Source: Pseudalkalibacillus hwajinpoensis (GTDB lineage Bacteria > Bacillota > Bacilli > Bacillales > Guptibacillaceae). From it: a DNA stretch of 64,000 bases. Positions 32,939 through 43,077 of the stretch are shown here, piece after piece. Made by a program: the position numbers and the translations under genes. The notes below the pieces were generated by a model. The model saw only the letters and a program-made list of their open reading frames with translations, did no database searches and was not told the DNA's origin. Every line of letters begins with the position of its first letter. Positions within the stretch are counted from its first letter, which is position 1. The stretch spans positions 1,550,001-1,614,000 of the forward strand of contig NZ_JADFCM010000001.1 in NCBI RefSeq assembly GCF_015234585.1. Reading direction: 5' to 3'.

Positions 32939-34771
32939 ATGAACCTTGAAGAAAAATTGAAAAGACAGTCCAGGATTCGAAATTTTTCCATTATTGCTCA
33001 TATCGACCATGGAAAATCGACTCTTGCAGACCGCATATTAGAACGGACAGGTGCGTTAACTGACCGTGAAATGAAAGCTCAAACGCTCGATGCGATGGAT
33101 CTCGAACGTGAAAGAGGAATTACGATTAAACTGAATTCTGTTCAGCTTACTTATACAGCGAAAGATGGAGAAGAGTACATTTTTCATTTAATCGATACAC
33201 CAGGACATGTCGACTTCTCTTATGAAGTATCTAGGAGCCTGGCAGCTTGTGAAGGAGCATTATTAATTGTTGATGCAGCACAGGGAATTGAAGCTCAAAC
33301 GCTAGCGAACGTTTACCTTGCTCTTGATAATGATTTAGAAATCCTTCCAGTTATTAATAAGATCGATTTACCGAGTGCTGAGCCTGAACGAGTGAGGCAA
33401 GAAGTAGAAGATGTAATTGGTTTGGATGCTTCTGACGCAGTGCTTGCTTCAGCTAAGTCTGGAATTGGTATAGAAGACATTCTAGAACAAATTGTGGAGA
33501 AAGTACCCGCGCCACAAGGAGATCCTGAAGGGCCGCTTCAAGCGCTTATCTTTGATTCTCTTTATGATCCATATAGGGGAGTAGTTGCTTATATTCGAAT
33601 AACAGAGGGATCTGTTAAGGTCGGCGATAAGATCCGTATGATGGCGACAGGTAAAGAATTTGAAGTAAATGAGCTTGGCGTGTTTAATCCTAAGCCGGTA
33701 TCTAAGAAAGAACTTTCTGTCGGCGATGTTGGTTTCCTTACTGCAGCGATTAAGAATGTGGGAGATTCACGTGTAGGTGATACAATTACAGCTGTGAAAA
33801 ATCCTGCTGCAACTCCTCTGCCTGGTTATCGGAGAATGAATCCAATGGTATACTGTGGTCTTTATCCAGTAGACTCAGCGCAATACAATGATCTCCGTGA
33901 GGCTCTTGAACGTCTTGAGTTAAACGATTCTTCGCTTCAATACGAAGCAGAAACTTCTCAGGCCCTCGGCTTTGGTTTCCGCTGTGGTTTCCTTGGACTT
34001 CTTCATATGGAAATCGTGCAGGAGCGGATTGAACGAGAATTTAACATTGATTTGATTACGACGGCTCCGAGTGTTATTTATCAAGTTAAACTAACAGACG
34101 GAGAAGAAGTGATTATCGATAACCCTGCAATGATGCCTGATGCGCAATCTATTGCGGAAGTGCAAGAACCATATGTAAAGGCGACAATTATGTCACCTAA
34201 TGATTATGTCGGTGCTATTATGGAATTATGTCAAGGTAAACGCGGTGACTTTATCGATATGCAATATATGGATGAAAGTCGTGTGAATATTGTTTATCAT
34301 ATTCCTCTTTCCGAAATTGTTTATGATTTCTTTGATCAATTGAAGTCAAGTACGAAAGGCTATGCGTCCTTCGACTACGAATTAATTGGTTATAGAGCTT
34401 CAAACCTTGTTAAAATGGACATTCTTCTTAATGGTGAGACAATTGATGCTCTATCCATTATCGTTCACAGAGACTTTGCCTATGATCGTGGTAAAGACAT
34501 TACTGAGACATTGAAAGACCTTATCCCAAGACAGCAATTTGAAGTCCCGATTCAGGCTTCTATTGGACAGAAAATTGTTGCCCGTTCTACAATCAAGGCT
34601 ATGCGTAAAAACGTACTAGCAAAATGTTACGGTGGAGATATTTCTCGTAAGCGTAAGCTTCTTGAAAAACAAAAAGAAGGTAAGAAACGAATGAAAACGG
34701 TAGGTAAAGTAGAAGTGCCTCAAGAAGCATTTATGGCTGTCCTCCGTCAGGATAACACGAAGAATAATTAA
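32939..34771 (+). CDS. lepA: elongation factor 4 (LepA)
   Basis: A 610-residue translational GTPase: [15 protein letters not shown] (G1), RGITI switch I, DTPGHVDF (G3), NKIDLP (G4), then EF-G-like domains II, III and V and the LepA-specific C-terminal domain ([27 protein letters not shown]). It acts in ribosome back-translocation or initiation steps. ATG at 32939 follows AGGAGTG. Length is standard. Confidence 0.98.
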   Translation: MNLEEKLKRQSRIRNFSIIAHIDHGKSTLADRILERTGALTDREMKAQTLDAMDLERERGITIKLNSVQLTYTAKDGEEYIFHLIDTPGHVDFSYEVSRSLAACEGALLIVDAAQGIEAQTLANVYLALDNDLEILPVINKIDLPSAEPERVRQEVEDVIGLDASDAVLASAKSGIGIEDILEQIVEKVPAPQGDPEGPLQALIFDSLYDPYRGVVAYIRITEGSVKVGDKIRMMATGKEFEVNELGVFNPKPVSKKELSVGDVGFLTAAIKNVGDSRVGDTITAVKNPAATPLPGYRRMNPMVYCGLYPVDSAQYNDLREALERLELNDSSLQYEAETSQALGFGFRCGFLGLLHMEIVQERIEREFNIDLITTAPSVIYQVKLTDGEEVIIDNPAMMPDAQSIAEVQEPYVKATIMSPNDYVGAIMELCQGKRGDFIDMQYMDESRVNIVYHIPLSEIVYDFFDQLKSSTKGYASFDYELIGYRASNLVKMDILLNGETIDALSIIVHRDFAYDRGKDITETLKDLIPRQQFEVPIQASIGQKIVARSTIKAMRKNVLAKCYGGDISRKRKLLEKQKEGKKRMKTVGKVEVPQEAFMAVLRQDNTKNN

Positions 34772-34819
34772 GGTGCTTTAGTTGAAGTGCTGAGTTGATT
34801 TTTATACTATGTAGGTTAG

Positions 34820-34848
34820 AAGACCGCAGAGCGTTTCTGCGGTCTTTA
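34820..34848 (+). terminator. terminator of lepA
   Basis: AAGACCGCAGA (34820-34830), loop GCGTT, TCTGCGGTCTT (34836-34846), then TACATT; the T tract is weak. Confidence 0.65.
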
Positions 34849-34874
34849 CATTATGCCAGAAAGCAGTGATTGAA

Positions 34875-36017
34875 ATGGTTAACGCTGTTTATTTACACAT
34901 TCCGTTCTGTGACTATATATGCCACTATTGTGATTTTAATAAAGTTTTTATGCAAGGTCAGCCTGTGGATGACTATTTAGCTCATATGGATACTGAAATG
35001 AAAAATACATTGGAGCGATTCCCGACCAATCGAATAGACACAATATTTGTAGGTGGAGGAACACCTACAGCGTTAAATGAAGCGCAGCTTGAGCGCTTTT
35101 TAAAAGACGTTCAAGAACGCTTTGGTCCGTATGTATCCGAGCACCTCGAGTTTTCAATGGAGGCAAATCCTGGGAGTGTCACACCTGAGAAGCTTCGAAT
35201 TATGAAGAAGTACGGTGTGAATCGATTAAGTATCGGAGCTCAGGCATTCCAAGATACGCTTCTAAACAAGCTTGGCAGAGGTCATTCCGTTGAAGAAATC
35301 GGAGAAATTGTTCAGATGGCTCAGAGTGAGGGCTTTGTTAACCTCTCACTGGATCTGATGTTCGGATTACCAGAACAAACTATTGAACAATTCTCAGAGT
35401 CGATTACAAAAGCAATTGAATTAGGGATTACTCATATTTCTTCTTATTCCTTGCAGGTAGAGAAGAAAACAGTGTTCTATAACAAATGGCGTAAAGGAGA
35501 ATTACCTCTTCCAACGGAAGAAGCTGAAGCTGATATGTATGAGCTTCTAATGAAACGCCTTGAGGAAGCTGGTCTTTTGCAGTATGAGATTAGTAACTTC
35601 GCAAAGCCTGGATACGAGAGCCGACACAACATAACGTACTGGAAGAATAATGAGTACTATGGAATAGGTGCGGGTGCTCACAGCTATATTGATGGGGTAC
35701 GACGAGCAAATGCTGGTCCGCTTAAGCAATATATGACTAAAATAGATGAGAACAAGTTTCCGTATATGGATGACAATGTTCTAACGAAAAACGAACGAAT
35801 GGAAGAAGAAATGTTTATGGGCCTTCGAATGAGAGAGGGCGTTTCAAAAGAGACGTTTAAGTATAAATTTAATCAGTCGATTGAGGAAGTTTTTAGTGAG
35901 CAAATTGAAAAGTTAGTCCGAAGCGACCTCTTGAAAGATACTGGATCACATATTGCATTGACAGAGCAAGGCTTCTTTTTAGGCAATGAAGTATTTCAAG
36001 AATTTCTTGCTATCTAG
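34875..36017 (+). CDS. hemW: radical SAM heme chaperone HemW
   Basis: A 380-residue radical SAM protein. YLHIPFCDYICHYCDF holds the CxxxCxxC cluster; the HemN-like VGGGTPTAL, EANPGSV and RLSIGAQAF follow. True coproporphyrinogen dehydrogenases carry an extra N-terminal Cys, absent here, so heme-delivery protein HemW is the better name. ATG at 34875 aligns with family starts, but no clear ribosome site is present for it or for GTG at 34866. Confidence 0.92.
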   Translation: MVNAVYLHIPFCDYICHYCDFNKVFMQGQPVDDYLAHMDTEMKNTLERFPTNRIDTIFVGGGTPTALNEAQLERFLKDVQERFGPYVSEHLEFSMEANPGSVTPEKLRIMKKYGVNRLSIGAQAFQDTLLNKLGRGHSVEEIGEIVQMAQSEGFVNLSLDLMFGLPEQTIEQFSESITKAIELGITHISSYSLQVEKKTVFYNKWRKGELPLPTEEAEADMYELLMKRLEEAGLLQYEISNFAKPGYESRHNITYWKNNEYYGIGAGAHSYIDGVRRANAGPLKQYMTKIDENKFPYMDDNVLTKNERMEEEMFMGLRMREGVSKETFKYKFNQSIEEVFSEQIEKLVRSDLLKDTGSHIALTEQGFFLGNEVFQEFLAI

Positions 36018-36194
36018 TGACATCGTTGTCAATAAGGCCCTTAGGTTGTTAACTAAGGTAGTGATGGTGGTCTTCAGAGTACCCCGATAAAGCGATAATT
36101 AAGAGCCTTTCTATTGTTGGAAATGTTTAGTCACAATAATGATTAACGTAATGATTGACAACTAAAATAAGTTTCTGTTACCTTATTAATAGAT

Positions 36195-36221
36195 TTAGCA
36201 CTCAGCACATTAGAGTGCTAA
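36195..36221 (+). promoter_or_regulatory. CIRCE operator of the hrcA operon
   Basis: A perfect CIRCE element, TTAGCACTC, 9 bases, GAGTGCTAA, 16 bases before hrcA. HrcA binds it and represses the operon until heat shock. A TTGACA -35 lies at 36155-36160, with TTACCT (36178) as the likely -10. Confidence 0.96.
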
Positions 36222-36237
36222 CAGAGGTGATGAGGAG

Positions 36238-37278
36238 ATGTTAACAGAACGTCAACTATTCATTTTGCAGTTATTGATTAATGACTACATTCAAACGGCT
36301 GAGCCTGTTGGATCACGCACGATTTCTAAGCGTGAAGATGTGACTTTCAGTTCTGCAACCATTCGTAATGAACTTGCGGACCTTGAAGAGATGGGCTACA
36401 TCGAGAAGACACATAGTTCTTCTGGAAGAGTACCTTCTGAAAAGGGATATCGTTTTTATGTTGATCATCTTCTGTCTCCACCTGTGCTTTCGAAAAAAGA
36501 TGTGAATAACATTCATTCTCTTTTTGCAGAGAGAATGGTGGAAGTAGAGAAAGTGATTCAACAATCTGCTGGAATACTATCAGAGCTAACTCAATATACG
36601 TCCATTATTCTTGGACCTGAAGTATTTGAAACGAAACTTCGACAAATTCAGATCATTCCCTTGTCAAAGGATACGGCCGTTGTGATTTTGGTAGCTGACA
36701 GTGGACATGTCGAGAACCGAACATTGCAAATCCCGCCTTCGGTCAGTATGTCTGATATTGAAAAAGTTGTGAACATCATGAATGAACGCTTGAAGGACGT
36801 TCCACTAATCTCCTTGAAGTCGACAATGATGAAAGAAATGGCAACTGTCTTAAAGAAACATATTGAGAATTATAATCAGGTTAATACAATGCTTGAAAAT
36901 CTTTTTCTCTATACCAATGCTGAAAAAGTGTATTACGGAGGCAAGACTAATATTCTGACCCAGCCTGAATTCAAAGATATTGATAAAGTCAGGTTGTTAC
37001 TTAATACATTTGAACAAGAAGACGTTATGTATAACATACTTCGACCTGAGAAAAATGGAATTGAAGTTAAAATTGGTCAGGAAAATGATCTTGAGGCGAT
37101 GCAGCATTGTAGCATCGTAACCGCCGACTATTTCATAGAAGGCAAGCGAATGGGCTCTATCGCTTTGCTTGGCCCGACTAGAATGGAATATCATCGTTCA
37201 ATGAGTATTCTTGGTTTTCTAGCAAATGATCTTACTCGAACCTTGACCGATCGATATCAAAGTTTCAAACACTGGTAA
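36238..37278 (+). CDS. hrcA: heat-inducible repressor HrcA
   Basis: A 346-residue repressor. The N-terminal winged helix (MLTERQLFILQLLINDYIQT, SSATIRNELADLEEMGYI) is followed by a GAF-like domain and C-terminal MGSIALLGPTRMEY. It represses its own operon through the CIRCE element just upstream, with GroEL as a folding-dependent sensor. ATG at 36238 follows GAGGTGATGAGGAG. Typical length. Confidence 0.97.
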   Translation: MLTERQLFILQLLINDYIQTAEPVGSRTISKREDVTFSSATIRNELADLEEMGYIEKTHSSSGRVPSEKGYRFYVDHLLSPPVLSKKDVNNIHSLFAERMVEVEKVIQQSAGILSELTQYTSIILGPEVFETKLRQIQIIPLSKDTAVVILVADSGHVENRTLQIPPSVSMSDIEKVVNIMNERLKDVPLISLKSTMMKEMATVLKKHIENYNQVNTMLENLFLYTNAEKVYYGGKTNILTQPEFKDIDKVRLLLNTFEQEDVMYNILRPEKNGIEVKIGQENDLEAMQHCSIVTADYFIEGKRMGSIALLGPTRMEYHRSMSILGFLANDLTRTLTDRYQSFKHW

Positions 37279-37370
37279 ATTGGTAATAGTGAAGAAGGTG
37301 GGAGAAACATTTCTTCCATCCTTTTCTATGGGAGAAAGATTTGTTATATTTCGTTAGGGAGGTGAAATTC

Positions 37371-37943
37371 GTGGAAAAGCAAAACAGTCATCAAGAGGAA
37401 GAAGAACTTCTAACTGAAGAGGAAGAGAATCTTGAGCAAAATGCTGAAGAGAATGATGAACCTGAAGTGATTGAAGTATCTGAAACCAATGAAAATGAAG
37501 AGCTTGAGAACTTGCAACAGCAGGTTGAAGAGCTTGAGAATAAATATATGCGCACTCAGGCAGAATACGATAACTTCCGCCGCAGAACGCGTGAAGAACG
37601 AAATGCAGATGCAAAATACCGTTCTCAAAAATTAGCTGAAGGGTTACTCCCAGCTATGGATAATTTCGAACGTGCACTAGCTGTTCAAAGCGATAGTGAG
37701 CAAGTAACGTCATTGCTTACCGGAATGGAAATGGTGTATCGTCAGTTGAAAGAGGCACTTGCTAATGAAGGTGTCGAAGAAATTGGTTCTGTAGGAGAAG
37801 CATTCAACCCGCATCTCCATCAGGCTGTCATGCAGGTTGAATCAGATGAACATGATTCAGATGTGGTTGTAGAGGTCTTACAAAAAGGCTATCAACTAAA
37901 CGATCGCGTCCTTCGACCAGCAATGGTAAAGGTAAGCTCTTAA
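37371..37943 (+). CDS. grpE: nucleotide exchange factor GrpE
   Basis: A 190-residue protein with a very acidic, disordered start (residues 8-45 rich in Glu), a long coiled-coil (QQVEELENKYMRTQAEYDNFRRRTREE) and the C-terminal beta domain (EAFNPHLHQAVMQVESDEH, GYQLNDRVLRPAMVKVS). It exchanges ADP on DnaK. GTG at 37371 lies 6 bases after GGGAGGTGA, so the longer frame is rejected. Second gene of the CIRCE operon. Confidence 0.96.
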   Translation: MEKQNSHQEEEELLTEEEENLEQNAEENDEPEVIEVSETNENEELENLQQQVEELENKYMRTQAEYDNFRRRTREERNADAKYRSQKLAEGLLPAMDNFERALAVQSDSEQVTSLLTGMEMVYRQLKEALANEGVEEIGSVGEAFNPHLHQAVMQVESDEHDSDVVVEVLQKGYQLNDRVLRPAMVKVSS

Positions 37944-37974
37944 CTACATATTAAGAAATAGGAGGTAGAATGTA

Positions 37975-39807
37975 ATGAGTAAAATTATCGGTATTGACTT
38001 AGGTACAACAAACTCTTGTATTGCAGTAATGGAAGGCGGAGAAGCTACCGTTATCCCGAACCCGGAAGGTAGCCGTACAACTCCATCTGTCGTTGCATTT
38101 AAAGATGAAGAACGTCTAGTAGGTGAAGTTGCGAAGCGTCAAGCAATCACAAACCCAAACACAATTCAATCCATTAAGCGTCATATGGGTACTGATCATA
38201 AAGAAGACGTTGAGGGTAAATCATTTTCTCCTCAAGAAATTTCTGCGATCATTCTTCAGAAGCTAAAATCTTACGCTGAAGATTATCTTGGTGAAGGCGT
38301 TGAAAAAGCGGTTATTACAGTGCCTGCTTACTTTAACGATGCTGAGCGTCAAGCAACAAAAGATGCTGGTAAAATCGCTGGACTTGAAGTAGAGCGTATT
38401 GTAAACGAACCAACTGCTGCAGCGCTTGCTTACGGTCTTGATAAAGAAGATGAAGATCAAACAATCCTAGTATTTGACCTTGGTGGCGGTACTTTTGACG
38501 TATCGATCCTTGAACTTGGCGGAGGCGTATTTGAAGTTAAGTCTACTGCTGGTGATAACCGTCTTGGTGGTGACGACTTTGACCAAGTTATTATCGATCA
38601 TCTAGTAGCTGAATTTAAGAAAGATACTGGTGTTGACCTAGGTCAGGATAAAATGGCACTACAACGTTTGAAAGACGCTGCTGAAAAAGCGAAGAAAGAT
38701 CTTTCAGGCGTAGCACAAACGCAAATTTCTCTTCCATTTATCACAGCAGATGCTTCAGGACCTAAACACCTAGAGCTTAACCTGACTCGTGCTAAGTTCG
38801 AAGAGCTTTCTGCAAATCTTGTAGAACGTACAATGGCACCTACTCGCCAGGCTCTTAAAGATGCTGGAATGTCACCATCTGAACTTGATAAAGTTATTCT
38901 TGTTGGTGGTTCTACTCGTATTCCTGCAGTACAAGATGCTATTAAAAAAGAAACTGGACAGGATCCACATAAAGGCGTTAACCCTGATGAAGTTGTTGCT
39001 CTTGGTGCTGCAATTCAAGCTGGTGTAATTGCTGGTGATGTGAAGGACGTTGTTCTTCTTGACGTAACTCCACTTTCTCTTGGTATTGAAACAATGGGTG
39101 GCGTATTTACGAAGCTTATTGAACGTAATACAACCATTCCAACTAGTAAGTCACAGACATTCTCAACTGCTGCTGATAACCAGCCATCAGTGGACATTCA
39201 TGTACTTCAAGGTGAGCGTGAAATGGCTCAGTATAACAAGACTCTTGGTCGCTTCCAGTTAACTGACATTCCTCCAGCTCCACGAGGAACTCCGCAAATC
39301 GAAGTTTCATTTGATATCGACAAAAACGGTATCGTGAACGTTCGTGCGAAGGATCTTGGTACGAATAAAGAACAGTCTATTACAATCAAATCTTCAAGCG
39401 GTCTTTCAGATGACGAAATTGAAAACATGGTGAAAGACGCTGAAGCTAACGCTGAAGAAGATAAGCAGCGTCGTGAAGAAGTTGAAACACGTAACGAAGC
39501 TGATCAGCTCGTATTCACTACTGATAAAACTCTAAAAGACCTTGAAGGTCAAGTAGAGGAAGAAGAAGTGACAAAAGCTAATGAAGCAAAAGATAAAGTG
39601 AAAGCAGCTCTTGAAAATGATGACATTGAAGCAATTCGCACTGCGAAAGATGAGCTTCAAGAAATCGTTCAAGCCTTATCAATGAAAGTCTATGAGCAGG
39701 CTGCACAAGCTCAACAGGCTCAAGCTGGCGAAGAAGGCGGAGCTGAACAAGCTGATGATAACGTCGTTGATGCTGAGTATGAAGAGGTAGACGACGACAA
39801 AAAGTAA
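37975..39807 (+). CDS. dnaK: molecular chaperone DnaK (Hsp70)
   Basis: A 610-residue Hsp70: [27 protein letters not shown] and [11 protein letters not shown] nucleotide-binding motifs, the substrate-binding domain from about residue 360 and a lid ending in [13 protein letters not shown]. Gram-positive size (Gram-negative orthologues carry an extra segment in the ATPase domain). ATG at 37975 follows GGAGGTAG. The third gene of the operon; a strong terminator follows. Confidence 0.98.
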   Translation: MSKIIGIDLGTTNSCIAVMEGGEATVIPNPEGSRTTPSVVAFKDEERLVGEVAKRQAITNPNTIQSIKRHMGTDHKEDVEGKSFSPQEISAIILQKLKSYAEDYLGEGVEKAVITVPAYFNDAERQATKDAGKIAGLEVERIVNEPTAAALAYGLDKEDEDQTILVFDLGGGTFDVSILELGGGVFEVKSTAGDNRLGGDDFDQVIIDHLVAEFKKDTGVDLGQDKMALQRLKDAAEKAKKDLSGVAQTQISLPFITADASGPKHLELNLTRAKFEELSANLVERTMAPTRQALKDAGMSPSELDKVILVGGSTRIPAVQDAIKKETGQDPHKGVNPDEVVALGAAIQAGVIAGDVKDVVLLDVTPLSLGIETMGGVFTKLIERNTTIPTSKSQTFSTAADNQPSVDIHVLQGEREMAQYNKTLGRFQLTDIPPAPRGTPQIEVSFDIDKNGIVNVRAKDLGTNKEQSITIKSSSGLSDDEIENMVKDAEANAEEDKQRREEVETRNEADQLVFTTDKTLKDLEGQVEEEEVTKANEAKDKVKAALENDDIEAIRTAKDELQEIVQALSMKVYEQAAQAQQAQAGEEGGAEQADDNVVDAEYEEVDDDKK

Positions 39808-39820
39808 GAAGATGATACGA

Positions 39821-39861
39821 AAAAAAGTCAAAGTCAGGCGTATCTTGACTTTGACTTTTTT
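39821..39861 (+). terminator. terminator between dnaK and dnaJ
   Basis: A 16-bp perfect stem, AAAAAAGTCAAAGTCA (39821-39836) with TGACTTTGACTTTTTT (39846-39861), loop 9 bases. This strong terminator should uncouple much of dnaJ transcription from hrcA-grpE-dnaK. Confidence 0.9.
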
Positions 39862-40091
39862 CGTTTAAAATGAAATGCAAACCATTCAATTCTATATAAT
39901 ACGTATGCTAAGAATGTTGTTTGCGGTTGAACAATAACTAATCACAGATCACGTTTTCTCTATACTTGAAAAATTCTAAAAAATCGGGTGGAAGTGATAG
40001 GTTGAGGTAATATTCACCAATTAACTTTTGGGGTTATTATCCAACTTCACCCAATTTACTATTAGCGTTCACTGGTGCTTACGATAGAGTA

Positions 40092-40121
40092 TTGCAGAGC
40101 GTATAAACTCAATGATATGAT
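40092..40121 (+). promoter_or_regulatory. candidate sigma-A promoter of dnaJ
   Basis: TTGCAG (40092-40097), 18 bases, TATGAT (40116-40121), 35 bases before the dnaJ ATG. No CIRCE copy is visible here. The rest of the 294-base spacer after the dnaK terminator shows nothing I can support. Confidence 0.5.
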
Positions 40122-40155
40122 AAACGTTATGTGAAGAGAATCGGGAGTGGATACG

Positions 40156-41265
40156 ATGAGTAAACGAGATTATTATGAAGTGCTGGGCGTTAGTAAGGAT
40201 GCTTCTGATGCCGAGCTGAAAAAAGCTTATCGAAAGCTTGCTAAGCAATATCACCCAGACATCAACCAGGAGCCGGGTGCAGATGAGAAGTTTAAAGAAG
40301 TAACGGAAGCTTATGAAGTATTAAGTGACTCTCAGAAAAAAGCTCAGTACGATCAGTTTGGGCACGCAGATCCAAATCAAGGATTTGGTGGCGGAGGAGC
40401 TGACTTCGGTGGCTTTGGCGACATTTTTGATATGTTCTTTGGTGGCGGAGGTCGCCGTAATCCAAATGCTCCGAGACAGGGTGCTGACCTTCAGTATTCA
40501 ATGGAACTAACTTTTGAAGAAGCGGCATTTGGTAAAGAGACGGATATCTTTATTCCGAAAGAAGAAGAATGTTCAACATGTGATGGTTCTGGGGCAAAAC
40601 CAGGAACTTCACCTGAAACTTGTTCACACTGTGGTGGCGCTGGTCAGTTGAATGTGGAGCAAAATACTCCGTTTGGCCGAGTAGTTAATCGTCGCGTATG
40701 TCATCACTGTGAAGGTACAGGCAAACTTATTAAAGATAAGTGTAAGACGTGTCGCGGTAAAGGGAAAGTTGAAGTTAAAAAGAAAATTCACGTTAAACTC
40801 CCTGCAGGAATCGATGAAGGTCAACAAATCCGCATAACTGGAAAAGGGGAAGCTGGCGTTAACGGTGGACCTCCAGGAGACTTATTTGTAGTTGTTTATG
40901 TGAGATCACATGACTTTTACGAACGTAGTGGCGATGATGTGTTATGTCAGATGCCGATCACCTTCTCACAAGCCGGTCTTGGAGATGAAATTGAAGTGCC
41001 GACCCTTCATGGTAAAGTGAAGCTTAAAGTGCCAGCTGGTACACAAAGTGGAACTAATTTCCGTTTAAAAGGGAAAGGTATTCAGAACGTACGTGGTTAT
41101 GGCCAGGGAGATCAACATGTTAAAATTCAAGTGATTACTCCTAAGCACTTAACTGATCGACAAAAAGAGCTTCTACGGGAGTTTAGTGAAATTTCAGGAC
41201 AGGTACCTGACGAACAGCATGAGAATTTTTTCTCTAAAGTGAAAAAGGCGTTCAAAGGAGAATAA
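40156..41265 (+). CDS. dnaJ: chaperone DnaJ (Hsp40)
   Basis: A 369-residue co-chaperone: J domain with YHPD (about residues 1-70), Gly/Phe-rich linker ([20 protein letters not shown]), four zinc repeats ([32 protein letters not shown]) and C-terminal substrate domains. ATG at 40156 follows GGGAGTGG; the GTG at 40147 lies in that site. It stimulates DnaK ATPase. Confidence 0.97.
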   Translation: MSKRDYYEVLGVSKDASDAELKKAYRKLAKQYHPDINQEPGADEKFKEVTEAYEVLSDSQKKAQYDQFGHADPNQGFGGGGADFGGFGDIFDMFFGGGGRRNPNAPRQGADLQYSMELTFEEAAFGKETDIFIPKEEECSTCDGSGAKPGTSPETCSHCGGAGQLNVEQNTPFGRVVNRRVCHHCEGTGKLIKDKCKTCRGKGKVEVKKKIHVKLPAGIDEGQQIRITGKGEAGVNGGPPGDLFVVVYVRSHDFYERSGDDVLCQMPITFSQAGLGDEIEVPTLHGKVKLKVPAGTQSGTNFRLKGKGIQNVRGYGQGDQHVKIQVITPKHLTDRQKELLREFSEISGQVPDEQHENFFSKVKKAFKGE

Positions 41266-41363
41266 GTAAGGTGAAAGCTGGTAACAGATTGCAGGCTACT
41301 ACTTCAAGTGGCCTGCCTGTTTCCTTTCCGAAAAAAAGGATCCAAAAGAGGAGTGGGCAATGA

Positions 41364-42308
41364 ATGAAATGGTCTGAGATAAGCATTCATACGACAAACG
41401 AAGCAATTGAAGCAGTATCAAACATTCTACATGAAGCAGGTGCCAGTGGGGTAGTCATTGAAGACCCAATGGATCTTGTGAAAGTATGGGATACTACTTT
41501 CGGAGAGGTTTATCAGCTCAATCCAGATGATTATCCTGAAGAAGGCGTTATCTTGAAAGCTTACTTGCCTGTCAATAGTTTTCTTGGTGAAACGGTTGAA
41601 CAAATTAAAGAAGCGATTAATGGACTACTTGTCTATGATATTGATTTAGGGCATAACACTGTTCAAATCAGTGAAGTGAATGAGGAAGAATGGGCTACAG
41701 CGTGGAAAAAATATTATAAACCTGTCAAAATATCTGAACGAATTACGATTACACCCACATGGGAAGATTACAAGCCTGTCACAACAGATGAAATTATTAT
41801 TGAGCTTGATCCTGGCATGGCTTTCGGTACAGGAACACATCCGACAACGGTATTGTGTGTTCAAGCGCTTGAAAAAATCATTGAGCCGGGTCAGCGTGTG
41901 ATTGACGTTGGTACGGGGTCAGGTGTTTTAAGTATCGCGGCTGCTAGTCTTGGCGCTGAATCAGTTGATGCTCTTGACCTTGATGAAATAGCTGTTAAAA
42001 GTGCTGCGTTAAATACTAAATTAAATAAAGTTCATCACAAAATTAATGTCAGTCAAAATAATCTTCTTGAGGGTATTGATGAAACTTACGATGTCATTGT
42101 CGCTAATTTACTTTCAGAAATTATTATTCGCTTTACAGACGATGTGGCTCGCGTCCTTAAACCAGGTGGTGCATTTATCACCTCGGGTATTATCTCTGCG
42201 AAAAAGCAGGAAGTAAAACAGTCGATCATTGAACAGGGTCTTATCATTGAAGAAACGCTCCAAATGGAAGATTGGGTTGCGTTTATTGCCAGAAAACCCC
42301 ACGAGTAA
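41364..42308 (+). CDS. prmA: ribosomal protein L11 methyltransferase PrmA
   Basis: A 314-residue protein: N-terminal L11-binding domain (about 1-60), then a methyltransferase domain with [32 protein letters not shown] and [11 protein letters not shown]. It trimethylates L11. ATG at 41364 follows AGAGGAGTGGG. It precedes rsmE and mtaB, the usual dnaJ-prmA-rsmE-mtaB order in Bacillaceae. Confidence 0.96.
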   Translation: MKWSEISIHTTNEAIEAVSNILHEAGASGVVIEDPMDLVKVWDTTFGEVYQLNPDDYPEEGVILKAYLPVNSFLGETVEQIKEAINGLLVYDIDLGHNTVQISEVNEEEWATAWKKYYKPVKISERITITPTWEDYKPVTTDEIIIELDPGMAFGTGTHPTTVLCVQALEKIIEPGQRVIDVGTGSGVLSIAAASLGAESVDALDLDEIAVKSAALNTKLNKVHHKINVSQNNLLEGIDETYDVIVANLLSEIIIRFTDDVARVLKPGGAFITSGIISAKKQEVKQSIIEQGLIIEETLQMEDWVAFIARKPHE

Positions 42309-42320
42309 GGAGGTAGAACG

Positions 42321-43073
42321 ATGCAACGATATTTCATTTCTGCCTCTCAAGTTCAAGACGATCACGTTACTATTGAAGGGGAAGATGTGAAGCACATTTC
42401 GAAAGTGATGAGAATGACAGTGGGTGACAACATCATATGTTGCACTGAAGACGGTAAATCAGCCCTATGCGAATTAGAAGAAATTAATTCGGACTTAATC
42501 AAAGCTGTTCCATTAGAATGGTTGGAGGAACAAAAGAAACTCCCTGTTCATGTTACAATTGTTCAAGGACTGCCTAAAGGAGATAAATTAGAAACTGTTA
42601 TACAAAAGGGCACAGAACTAGGTGCGGATCAGTTTATCCCTTTTAAAGCTGAGCGTTCTATTGTAAAATGGGATGAGCAAAAAAGCGCTAAAAAGTTGCA
42701 GAGACTAAAAAAAATTGCAAAAGAAGCGGCTGAACAATCCCATCGAACAACCATTCCATCGATTGAAATGCCTTATTCCATTTCATCACTTATTAAAGCA
42801 AGTGAGTCTTATGATTATAAATTAATTGCTTATGAAGAGGAAGCGAGAGCAGGAGAAACTGCTACGCTTGTTCAAACGCTTCACGAGGCAAATGTGAATG
42901 ACCGAATAATGGTCGTATTTGGACCAGAGGGCGGACTTTCAGATAATGAAGTAGCGAGTTTAATTCAAGCTGGTTTTGCTTCATGTGGACTTGGTCCAAG
43001 GATTTTGCGAACAGAAACGGCTGCCATGTACGTGCTGGCAGCAGTTTCTTATCATTTTGAACTAATGAGGTGA
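42321..43073 (+). CDS. rsmE: 16S rRNA m3U1498 methyltransferase RsmE
   Basis: A 250-residue SPOUT methyltransferase: N-terminal PUA-like domain (HVTIEGEDVKHISKVMRM) and a trefoil-knot domain with VVFGPEGGLSDNEV and LGPRILRTETAAMYVLAAVSY. ATG at 42321 follows AAGGAGGTAG. It is 12 bases after prmA and 4 before mtaB. Confidence 0.95.
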   Translation: MQRYFISASQVQDDHVTIEGEDVKHISKVMRMTVGDNIICCTEDGKSALCELEEINSDLIKAVPLEWLEEQKKLPVHVTIVQGLPKGDKLETVIQKGTELGADQFIPFKAERSIVKWDEQKSAKKLQRLKKIAKEAAEQSHRTTIPSIEMPYSISSLIKASESYDYKLIAYEEEARAGETATLVQTLHEANVNDRIMVVFGPEGGLSDNEVASLIQAGFASCGLGPRILRTETAAMYVLAAVSYHFELMR

Positions 43074-43077
43074 TTAT

